The notes under the pieces are model-generated. The model worked only from the letters and a program-made list of their open reading frames with translations, ran no database searches and had not been told where the DNA came from. 13,971 nucleotides of DNA from an uncultured Bacteroidales bacterium (GTDB lineage Bacteria; Bacteroidota; Bacteroidia; Bacteroidales; UBA932). A program made the translations under genes and the position numbers. Shown here in pieces: positions 9,065 to 13,971 of the stretch. Every line of letters starts with the position of its first letter. The stretch's first letter is position 1. The stretch spans positions 1 through 13,971 of the forward strand of contig CABQAB010000022.1 of the NCBI GenBank assembly GCA_902461985.1, read 5' to 3'.

Positions 9065-9930
9065 AAATTACAGCTGCACTGACAGAAAAGCTTTTAAGAC
9101 TGGCAAAGGGCGAGTCACTTCCGGCAAGTGCCCTGACCGGAGAATGGTTCAGGAAGATGCTTGCCGACGGTGTACTTGTAATCAGCGCAAAAGGAAGCCG
9201 TAAAAGCATGCGGGCCATCGACGGCCAGTCTTTCAGACAATATCTGGCCTCCAGGTTTGATATCAGAGACCTTGAGGCCTACCATGAATTGACTGTAGAC
9301 AGGACAGCAAGCCGTGCCGAGCAGGTAAAAATATCAGGAGATTCAAAAGTACGGCAGCACCGGACCTTCCTCGGATTTATGGTAAACAGCTATGAACCGA
9401 TACCTGTCTCGCTGGCAGGCAAGCAGTTCATGCTGCTGCCAGAAGACGGAACATTCGTGTTCATCTATGATTTCAGGACATTCACAGTGCCGGAAGATGT
9501 GATTGTCGTCGGTGTGGAGAATGCTGAGAATTTCAGGTATGTCAGACAGCAGAAATGGCTTTTCGATTCATATTTTCCTGAAGGTAGCCGATTGCTTTTT
9601 GTTTCGCGTTACCCTCAGGAACAAAGCCACGACCTCATGGAATGGCTCTGCGGCATCCCAAACAGATATGTACACTTTGGCGATCTGGACCTTGCCGGAA
9701 TCCACATATATGTCACTGAATATTTCAGACATTTAGGACAGCGCGCCTCCTTTCTTATATCAGCAGACTACGAAGAGCGGATTGCGGCAGGAAGCTGGGA
9801 AAGATACGAATGCCAGTACGCCCGATTCGGCAAAATGGAAATCACCGACCCGCGCCTCTCCCCTCTCGCCGCCTGCATCCACCGCCACCACCGCGGCTAT
9901 GACCAGGAAGGTTACATAACCCAACTGTGA
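9061..9930 (+). CDS. jetD: Wadjet JetD-like TOPRIM nuclease
   Basis: This 289-residue protein has a C-terminal TOPRIM-like domain: the glutamate strand VVGVENAENF (E153) and the metal-binding pair in HFGDLDLAGI (D208-L-D210). The ending GYDQEGYI resembles the conserved terminal segment of JetD (DUF2220) proteins, so the C-terminus appears complete. In Wadjet, JetD resembles topoisomerase VI subunit A and cleaves the DNA that the SMC complex has reeled in. The N-terminal ~140 residues would provide the winged-helix DNA-binding part. At 289 residues it is notably shorter than classical type I JetD as I remember it (roughly 380-400), suggesting a reduced N-terminal region or another subtype. The ATG overlaps the jetC stop (ATGA). 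The last ~90 bases are much richer in G+C than the rest of the gene. Nuclease fold is well supported by the acidic residues; subtype is uncertain. Confidence 0.85.
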   Translation: MKITAALTEKLLRLAKGESLPASALTGEWFRKMLADGVLVISAKGSRKSMRAIDGQSFRQYLASRFDIRDLEAYHELTVDRTASRAEQVKISGDSKVRQHRTFLGFMVNSYEPIPVSLAGKQFMLLPEDGTFVFIYDFRTFTVPEDVIVVGVENAENFRYVRQQKWLFDSYFPEGSRLLFVSRYPQEQSHDLMEWLCGIPNRYVHFGDLDLAGIHIYVTEYFRHLGQRASFLISADYEERIAAGSWERYECQYARFGKMEITDPRLSPLAACIHRHHRGYDQEGYITQL

Positions 9931-9949
9931 CAATCAATAAATTTTGTCA
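9928..9949. repeat. 6-bp inverted repeat between jetD and the ATPase gene (possible operator)
   Basis: TGACAA (9928-9933) and TTGTCA (9944-9949) are perfect arms with a ten-base loop. The left arm includes the jetD stop codon and the right arm covers most of the -33 TTTG of the next promoter. There is no T-run after it, so it is not a standard terminator. An operator role parallels the arrangement at jetA but is only inferred. Confidence 0.35.
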
Positions 9950-9973
9950 GAGCAAACAATATTCGTATTTTTG
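9943..9973 (+). promoter_or_regulatory. Bacteroidetes-type promoter of the ATPase-nuclease pair
   Basis: TTTG (9943-9946), a 19-bp spacer and TATTTTTG (9966-9973) match both boxes of the Bacteroides promoter exactly, with the same spacing as at jetA. A start near 9979 would exclude the TTG at 9944 and leave only about seven bases before ATG 9986, favouring ATG 9998 as the translation start. This promoter makes the pair a separate unit from the jet operon. Confidence 0.7.
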
Positions 9974-9997
9974 CGAGATGAAGTAATGTGTAGATAT

Positions 9998-11281
9998 ATG
10001 GAAAGTATAATTGAAATGTCTATTGAAAATTGCAGAGCAATTAAAAAGGCAGATATCGAGTTGAATGGCATAACTGTAGTTTCTGGTATTAATGGTTGCG
10101 GAAAAACGACAATGTCCAAGATGCTCTATTATATTTTCAAAAACACTAATAATTTTGAAGATCTCGCAGTCTCGTATTTTCGTAAAAGAGTTCGCAAGTA
10201 TTGTAGGGCACTGGATCAAGCTTCAAGAACATACCAAAAATCTAATCAATATCAAGGATTAGAATATCAGGTTATGGTATTATCATCATGGAATGAGGAA
10301 TTGAAACTAGTAAAGCAAGTTTATGACGTTGAGGCAGAGCTTATCAACATCATAGCAAGCGAAAATGTAGATAAAACATCTACCGCTTATTTGCGACTCG
10401 TTAAAATATTCCAAGATGTTTTAGGTGACAATGATTCTGATGATCTCGACGATTTGATTTCCTTAGTCAAGGATAAAATCCAGAGACTTCATAGTGTTGC
10501 AGAAGAAATCTGGAACGAAAGGCCATATCACATTTTAAGAGAGTCATTACAGCAATATTTTCCAGAAACAGATTGGGAGGGAATCAAAGTTAAAGAATAT
10601 GGCTCATATATCATGGAGAACGGCCTTGCCACAGCTGTTCCCCCACACTTTATCCAGAAAGTTATATACATAGATTCTCCGATGACTTTAAAAGGTCCGA
10701 CGCGCAGATATGAAAACTACGCATTTGATCTAATCCGTATATTGGAAGAAGGTAACAATAGAAATCCAAATATCATTAGCGATATAATCAAGCAAGATAT
10801 AATCAAAGGTGAGGCGTATTTTGATCAAGATGCTATCAGCAGGGATTTCTTATTTAAAGATAACCGTGGGCGGACGTTTAATCTAAACGAGTGTGCGACC
10901 GGGGTCAGGTCATTCTCAATTATCCAAATGTTGCTGGATAATGGATTCATTGACGATAACTGCCTCTTGATTATTGATGAGCCAGAGGCACATTTACACC
11001 CTCAGTGGATTATAGAGTATGCCAGGATGATAGTTTTGTTAAGAAAAACCATCAAGACAAAGTTCTTCATTGCAACTCATAGTACTGACATGGTGGAAGC
11101 GTTAAGATCACTATCTGAAGCTGAAGGTATCGAATCTGACCTTCGGTATTACTTGGGAGAGGAGGACAAAGGAAGCGGAAACTATATCTTTAGGGACTTG
11201 GGGCTGGATATCGAGCCTATATTCGCTTCTTTCAATAAGTCTTTTGACAAATTAGAGTATTACACTTCAAAAGAGCAGTAG
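9998..11281 (+). CDS. AAA/ABC-type ATPase (OLD/AAA_21-like), no TOPRIM domain
   Basis: This 427-residue protein opens with a strand-rich start typical of RecF/OLD-like ATPases and Walker A G30-INGCGKT37. Near the C-terminus come a signature-like region (NECATGVRSF), Walker B LLIID327-E328-PEAHLHPQW and the switch histidine in ATH361-STD. A helical insertion of about 200 residues (roughly 60-270) separates the two halves, as in ATPase sensors of defence systems such as the Septu, Gabija and PARIS ATPases. It ends soon after the ATPase core, so unlike OLD or GajA it has no TOPRIM nuclease of its own. The next gene, three bases downstream, probably supplies the effector. Start chosen from the promoter position; longer starts at 9986 and 9944 exist. 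The sequence is AT-richer than the jet genes. The fold is certain; the triggering signal cannot be read. Confidence 0.88.
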   Translation: MESIIEMSIENCRAIKKADIELNGITVVSGINGCGKTTMSKMLYYIFKNTNNFEDLAVSYFRKRVRKYCRALDQASRTYQKSNQYQGLEYQVMVLSSWNEELKLVKQVYDVEAELINIIASENVDKTSTAYLRLVKIFQDVLGDNDSDDLDDLISLVKDKIQRLHSVAEEIWNERPYHILRESLQQYFPETDWEGIKVKEYGSYIMENGLATAVPPHFIQKVIYIDSPMTLKGPTRRYENYAFDLIRILEEGNNRNPNIISDIIKQDIIKGEAYFDQDAISRDFLFKDNRGRTFNLNECATGVRSFSIIQMLLDNGFIDDNCLLIIDEPEAHLHPQWIIEYARMIVLLRKTIKTKFFIATHSTDMVEALRSLSEAEGIESDLRYYLGEEDKGSGNYIFRDLGLDIEPIFASFNKSFDKLEYYTSKEQ

Positions 11282-11284
11282 GAT

Positions 11285-11788
11285 ATGTACCAACAAAATG
11301 GAATAGAACAATTTTGCACAGGTCATGCTACTTTTTCAGCTTGTACCGAAAAGATTTCTGCTATCCTTTCTAATGAAGGATTAAGAAGAAATTCCTGGTT
11401 TAATGAAGAAAGAGCGATAAACCTTGATGAGGTAGAGAAACTAAGAAACTCTGCCGCACGTAAAAAGACATTCGATTTTGTGGTAGCAATTAAACGGAAT
11501 AAGCTGTTGCTTTCCGAGGTTAAATTGCGAATAAATGGTATAACTACTGGCCTTATTGATGATGTAATTGGAAAAGTACAACATTCCAAAGAATTACTAT
11601 TGGAATGTCAGAATTTTAACAATCCATTTACGCTTCATGGAATAATGACAATACTTATTCCTGATGAAAAATCTGAAACTCGAAAACGCAAGTTTCATAA
11701 TCTTCGGATTGAAAAGAATGCGAAATTAAACATTGAAGCGTATACAGTATCTGAATATTACAAAAAATTTATTGAACCTTTCGGTTAA
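11285..11788 (+). CDS. small protein with PD-(D/E)XK-like nuclease signature, partner of the ATPase
   Basis: I do not recognise a named family for this 167-residue protein. It begins three bases after the ATPase stop, so the two are almost certainly co-expressed. The middle holds a pattern typical of PD-(D/E)XK nucleases: a strand with D64 (KTFDFVVAIK), a turn, then a strand with E78-V-K80 (LLLSEVKLR). It is followed by a helix with Q99 and K102 (GKVQHSKELL), where many members carry a helping Gln or Lys. E48/E51 in the preceding helix could be the extra acidic residue. A further hydrophobic strand (IMTILIPDE) fits the core sheet. If so, it would be the metal-dependent DNA-cutting effector controlled by the ATPase. 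Alternatives are an RNA-targeting enzyme or a non-catalytic subunit. The motif is seen directly; nuclease activity is inferred. Confidence 0.7.
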   Translation: MYQQNGIEQFCTGHATFSACTEKISAILSNEGLRRNSWFNEERAINLDEVEKLRNSAARKKTFDFVVAIKRNKLLLSEVKLRINGITTGLIDDVIGKVQHSKELLLECQNFNNPFTLHGIMTILIPDEKSETRKRKFHNLRIEKNAKLNIEAYTVSEYYKKFIEPFG

Positions 11789-11794
11789 GCCGAA
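11780..11794 (+). terminator. weak stem-loop at the end of the ATPase-nuclease operon
   Basis: TTCGG (11780-11784) pairs with CCGAA (11790-11794) around a five-base loop and spans the stop codon of the small gene. The stem is short and no T-run follows, so it would be a poor intrinsic terminator. It is the only candidate I see at this operon end. Confidence 0.25.
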
Positions 11795-12054
11795 TCCAAT
11801 GGAACTCGCTCCAATTAGTGAGGCGGGAGAAAGTGGCGTACGAAACAAGAATGTTCATGAGCGGCATTTATGCAGCTCGCTCGCCGACTCCACAATTCCC
11901 GAAGCGTCAAGGATATCGGTCAGTCGTATCTTTCTGTCAGGATTTGCCTGGTGCAACTGGTTAGTGTCTCAATCCATTAGTTGAGGATTCTCAGCTTTCA
12001 GCTTGAGTTGGGTAGTGCCACTAACCAACTCAAGCTAACTCCTTCATAGCACTG
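11789..12054. other. gene-poor debris between the defence genes and the RhuM remnant
   Basis: No intact gene is visible here. The minus strand is open from 11968 down to a TGA at 11855-11857, giving 37 codons (including IRLTDILDASGIVESASEL) that look protein-like but lack a start; I cannot name their family. Motifs close to TTAGTTGAG and GGTTAGTG recur in both orientations near 11958-12036, next to a long palindrome. The stretch reads as decayed mobile or transferred DNA rather than a regulatory region. Confidence 0.4.
12000..12036. repeat. 37-base near-perfect palindrome
   Basis: AGCTTGAGTTGG (12000-12011) pairs with CCAACTCAAGCT (12025-12036). Inside, TAGTG (12013-12017) pairs with CACTA (12019-12023) around a single central base, leaving only one mismatch (12012/12024). 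It could form a cruciform or a 17-bp RNA hairpin. There is no T-run on either side, which argues against a simple terminator. Part of it, CACTAACCA, is inverted with TGGTTAGTG at 11958-11966. It sits exactly where the RhuM-like coding similarity ends, so it may mark a recombination or insertion junction. Confidence 0.8.
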
Positions 12055-12217
12055 GACTCTATAGCCTACTGAAATAATCGCGTCAAGATTGTAAAACAAA
12101 GTTCTTCGTTTTACCTCTCTCCCACCCTCAATTTGAACTACCGAGAAATCCTCGGTAGTTGCCTCCTTATTCAATTCTCCGGAATCGAATATGTGCAGAT
12201 GATAGAGCAGGCGGAGC
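12055..12217 (-). pseudogene. fragment of a RhuM-family gene cut by the IS66 element
   Basis: The minus strand from about 12192 to 12055 encodes IFDSGELNKEATTEDF and, further on, FYNLDAIISVGYRV, which are hallmark segments of the RhuM (virulence protein RhuM / DUF-type) family. Normal RhuM proteins are roughly 300 residues or more. Here only about 50 recognisable residues survive. After GYRV the similarity stops and the frame runs into the palindrome at 12000-12036, so the C-terminal part is lost. Towards the gene's 5' side the frame meets the apparent left end of the IS66 element at 12218, so the N-terminal part is separated or gone. The open frame continues to 12297 only because it reads through IS sequence. 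The function of RhuM proteins is poorly known; this copy cannot be active. Confidence 0.7.
12136..12160. repeat. perfect 10-bp hairpin inside the RhuM remnant
   Basis: AACTACCGAG (12136-12145) and CTCGGTAGTT (12151-12160) are exact inverted repeats with a five-base loop. They fall in the part of the fragment encoding EATTEDFSVV. A stem of this length within a coding region is notable, but no T-run follows and its role, if any, is unknown. Confidence 0.7.
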
Positions 12218-12239
12218 GTAAGCCTCCGATAGAATGCAT

Positions 12240-12271
12240 ATTGTAGCTCGGCGTAGACCGGGCTATTTTTG
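12240..12271 (+). promoter_or_regulatory. promoter of the IS66 transposition operon
   Basis: TATTTTTG (12264-12271) matches the TAnnTTTG -7 element exactly, and ATTG (12240-12243), three of four bases of TTTG, lies 20 bp upstream. The start would be near 12278, about 13 bases before the tnpA ATG. It is inside the element, just after the proposed left end. Confidence 0.5.
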
Positions 12272-12290
12272 CAACAAAAAAGATCGGAAT

Positions 12291-12653
12291 ATGACACGAG
12301 AAGAAATTGCCCAAATTGACAAGGAATGTGCGGAGCAGCACATCAGTCAGCAGGAGTATCTGGAGAGCCACGGAATCGCCAGACACCAGTACTACAGATG
12401 GAAACGCAAGTACAAGGAGGAGGATGCAGCGGCACTCGTTTCTGCAGGCTTTGTTCCAATGATGCCGGGAGCAGTACCCGAATCGGTTCAACCCCAGACG
12501 AGATCCAGAGGACGTCAAGCTGCATCAAAAGTGCAGGAGCCGGAGAGTTACCTTACGGTTGAGATACGTACGTCAGCCGGATCCGCGATGCGTATCCAAG
12601 GAAGCATGACTGCAGGCCACCTGAGGGAGATAATATCTGCAAGCAATGTTTAA
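12291..12653 (+). CDS. tnpA: IS66-family accessory protein TnpA
   Basis: This 120-residue protein is of the IS66 accessory type. The N-terminal half looks like a helix-turn-helix of the transposase_8/IS66-orf1 kind, with the tell-tale HQYYRWKRKYKEE segment (about residues 32-44). A variable middle is followed by YLTVEIRTSAGSAMRI, the usual strand-rich end of IS66 TnpA. It is thought to help bind element ends during transposition. ATG 12291 is chosen over the upstream ATG 12234, which would put the promoter inside the gene and add residues unlike the family. It overlaps tnpB by eight bases. Confidence 0.88.
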   Translation: MTREEIAQIDKECAEQHISQQEYLESHGIARHQYYRWKRKYKEEDAAALVSAGFVPMMPGAVPESVQPQTRSRGRQAASKVQEPESYLTVEIRTSAGSAMRIQGSMTAGHLREIISASNV

Positions 12654-13008
12654 TCTTGACGACAAAGCCAAGTACTGGCTGTACACCAAGCCGGTGGATA
12701 TGCGCAAGAGCTTCAACGGGCTGAGCGGTATCGTGACCAATGCGATGTGTGCGAACTTCAGGAACGGAGATGTGTATATCTTCATGAATGCGAGCCGCAG
12801 CATGATAAAGATACTCCGTCAGGAGGAATGCGGACTGGTGCTCTACGCGATGCGCCCCGACATGGGCAGGATAAAGTCGCCTGCGACAGGAAGTGACGAG
12901 GAGCTTCTATCGACAGACTTGACCTACGATGACCTTGTCCGAATGGTTCAATCCGCGATGAACAGTCCTTACGTCCGAAGGATGAAACTGCTCACGAACA
13001 GCCTCTGA
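12646..13008 (+). CDS. tnpB: IS66-family accessory protein TnpB (IS66 Orf2)
   Basis: This 120-residue protein carries the diagnostic KPVDMRKSFNGLSGIV motif (about residues 15-30) and the following GDVYIFMNASRSMIKIL segment of the IS66 Orf2 family. The length is normal. The protein is needed for transposition of IS66 elements by an unclear mechanism. Its ATG lies inside the last codons of tnpA, so the two are probably translationally coupled. The C-terminal part is well conserved in character and shows no damage. Confidence 0.93.
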   Translation: MFNLDDKAKYWLYTKPVDMRKSFNGLSGIVTNAMCANFRNGDVYIFMNASRSMIKILRQEECGLVLYAMRPDMGRIKSPATGSDEELLSTDLTYDDLVRMVQSAMNSPYVRRMKLLTNSL

Positions 13009-13029
13009 AAATCAGTAAAAATCTTCAAC

Positions 13030-13066
13030 AAAAAGTGCCTTATACTTGTTTATATGGCACTTTTTT
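13030..13066 (+). terminator. stem-loop with T-run between tnpB and tnpC
   Basis: AAAAAGTGCC (13030-13039) pairs with GGCACTTTTT (13056-13065), a 10-bp stem with a 16-base loop followed by a further T. This looks like an intrinsic terminator or attenuator and would lower tnpC expression relative to tnpA-tnpB. A weak promoter-like pair lies just after it (CTTG at 13045-13048, 20 bp, TAAATTAG at 13069-13076), which could give tnpC its own transcript. Confidence 0.6.
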
Positions 13067-13097
13067 CGTAAATTAGAGTATTGAAACAGAGAAAAAA

Positions 13098-13971
13098 ATG
13101 ACGGAAAAAGATCTGGAAATACAAAGGCTGAAAGCGGAAAATGCCAAGCTCGCGGAGGAAAATGCGAAGCTTGAAGCCAAACGCACAGAATTGGAATCCG
13201 TCAGCGCTAAACTCGAATCCCAGAAGTCCAATCTGGAGAAGACAAAAATAAAACTTGAATCAAATATCGAAGAGCTCCAGTCAAAAATCCTCAATCTTCA
13301 ATCCGAGATTGAGTGGATGCGCAAGAAGCTGTTCGGGAAGATGAGTGAAAAGCATCTTCCGCTTGCCCCATCAGTATTGGAGCCTACCTTGTTCGATGAA
13401 GTGCTTCCAGAAGAAGAGCAGGCAAAGCTTGATGCAGAAGTGAAGAAGATGGAGGAAGAGACCGCACGCGTCATAGAGGTGAAAGCCCATAAACGCGAAG
13501 TGCGTAAGCCTGTCTACTCCAATCTGCCCGTAAAGGAAACCCATATCTATCCTGAAGGAATGCGGGACAATCCCGACTATGTTGAAATCGGAGTTGAAAA
13601 CAGTGACAGACTGGCGATACAGCCTGCCGTGATGTATATCGAGAGAATCGTACGTCACAAGTTCGTTTTGAAGAGCAGTCTTCAGATAGAAGACCCTGAC
13701 AGGCAGACCTTCGTCATAGCACCGCTTCCGGAAACGATAATCCCAAGGGGAATGGCATCGGAAAGTCTTCTTGCGGACATCATGATAAACAAATACCTCT
13801 ATCATCTTCCGTTCTACCGGCAGATACAGAAATACAAGGAGTTGGGAGTGGTGCTGAGCGATGCAACGATAAATGACTGGTTCGTCGCGGTGTGCTCCAA
13901 AATCAAGCCCCTGTACGACAAGTTGCGGGAAGAGATACTGAGCCGGGACTATATACAAGTGGATGAGAGCA
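13098..13971 (+). CDS. tnpC: IS66-family transposase TnpC, N-terminal part (window edge)
   Basis: The frame is open from ATG 13098 to the window end, giving 291 codons of a protein normally around 500 or more residues long. Residues 1 to about 78 form a strikingly regular, E/K/L-rich coiled coil with repeated LEAKRTELESVSAKLES-like units, which corresponds to the leucine-zipper region of IS66 transposases. WMRKKLFGKMSEK (about 76-88) is the typical next segment. The zinc-finger cysteines of many IS66 transposases are absent here; the corresponding region (DNPDYVEIGVENSDRLAIQPA) has none. The segment SESLLADIMINKYLYHLPFYRQ leads to YIQVD289ES, where D289 is the first catalytic aspartate of the DDE site. 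The remaining catalytic residues lie outside the window. A large minus-strand open frame over this gene is a shadow. Confidence 0.93.
   Translation, partial: MTEKDLEIQRLKAENAKLAEENAKLEAKRTELESVSAKLESQKSNLEKTKIKLESNIEELQSKILNLQSEIEWMRKKLFGKMSEKHLPLAPSVLEPTLFDEVLPEEEQAKLDAEVKKMEEETARVIEVKAHKREVRKPVYSNLPVKETHIYPEGMRDNPDYVEIGVENSDRLAIQPAVMYIERIVRHKFVLKSSLQIEDPDRQTFVIAPLPETIIPRGMASESLLADIMINKYLYHLPFYRQIQKYKELGVVLSDATINDWFVAVCSKIKPLYDKLREEILSRDYIQVDES

Larger units (their letters stand above)
12218..13971 (+). mobile_element. IS66-family insertion sequence, left part, truncated by window edge
   Basis: The three-gene arrangement tnpA-tnpB-tnpC is that of a complete IS66-type element. The left end is placed at 12218, where the sequence starts GTAAGCCTCC. 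IS66 termini as I know them start with GTAAG, and the RhuM similarity stops just outside. IS66 elements generate 8-bp target duplications. The eight bases outside this end are GGCGGAGC (12210-12217), and the same eight bases would be expected after the right end, beyond this window. Without the right end the boundary is unconfirmed. All three frames are open, so the element may be active or recently arrived. Confidence 0.75.

Noticed and set aside
9998..11788. PARIS (AriA-AriB) or OLD/Gabija identity for the ATPase pair
   Set aside because: The partner shows no TOPRIM motif and the ATPase has no C-terminal nuclease domain; the ExK signature in the partner fits a different fold.
11733..11984. 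83-codon plus-strand open frame after the small nuclease-like gene
   Set aside because: It overlaps the end of the real gene in another frame, has no family resemblance and no good start context.
12000..12036. Palindrome as an intrinsic terminator of the ATPase-nuclease operon or of RhuM
   Set aside because: No T-run follows on either strand, and it lies more than 200 bases from the operon end.
12000..12036. Palindrome as an integron attC site
   Set aside because: The GTTRRRY/RYYYAAC core pair is not present and no integrase or cassette array is seen.
11998..12297. 99-codon minus-strand frame as an intact RhuM gene
   Set aside because: Only the middle ~50 codons resemble RhuM; the start lies in IS66 sequence and the end in a palindrome, so it was recorded as a pseudogene fragment.
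13371..13958. 195-codon minus-strand open frame
   Set aside because: It is antisense to the clear IS66 transposase reading frame that continues through the window end.
1..13971. CRISPR array, tRNA or rRNA genes
   Set aside because: No regularly spaced direct repeats and no cloverleaf or rRNA-like sequence noticed on either strand.

Overview
The window looks like a defence island from a Bacteroidales genome (Bacteroides/Prevotella-type). Three things point there. Promoters of the Bacteroidetes form (TTTG, about 19-20 bp, TAnnTTTG) sit in front of jetA, the AAA ATPase gene and the IS66 operon. Shine-Dalgarno sites are mostly weak. The IS66 and RhuM-like sequences resemble those I associate with gut Bacteroidales. 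The assignment rests on sequence style only; no rRNA or tRNA is present.

Layout. (1) 110-3435, minus strand: a two-gene operon of a 980-residue PLD-nuclease/superfamily 2 helicase/DUF3427-type protein followed, with an ATGA overlap, by a MutT-type Nudix hydrolase. (2) 3650-9930, plus strand, divergent from the first: a four-gene operon with the architecture of a Wadjet (JetABCD / MksBEFG-like) plasmid-defence system. It has a kleisin-like JetA, a MukE-like JetB, an SMC ATPase JetC with a hinge and two long coiled-coil arms, and a TOPRIM nuclease JetD. jetC overlaps both neighbours. (3) 9998-11788: an AAA/ABC-type ATPase with its own promoter, followed three bases later by a small protein carrying a D-x13-E-x-K signature of the PD-(D/E)XK nuclease fold. 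I cannot match this pair to a named defence system, and it is the best candidate here for something undescribed. (4) 11789-12217: gene-poor debris, with a broken RhuM-like gene on the minus strand, a 37-base near-perfect palindrome and a second perfect hairpin. (5) 12218-13971: the left part of an IS66-family element (tnpA, tnpB, first 291 codons of tnpC) running off the window, apparently inserted in the RhuM-like gene.

How it fits together. Modules 1-3 are separate transcription units with different nuclease chemistries: PLD phosphodiesterase, TOPRIM, and probable PD-(D/E)XK. Each couples an ATP-driven motor or sensor to a nuclease. Base composition shifts between modules: the helicase and AAA pair are AT-richer, while the Nudix gene, the 3' end of jetD and the IS are GC-richer. 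This fits stepwise assembly by transfer. The helicase and jet operons share a 214-bp divergent promoter region, and inverted repeats overlap the -33 elements of both the jetA and AAA promoters, hinting at repressor control.
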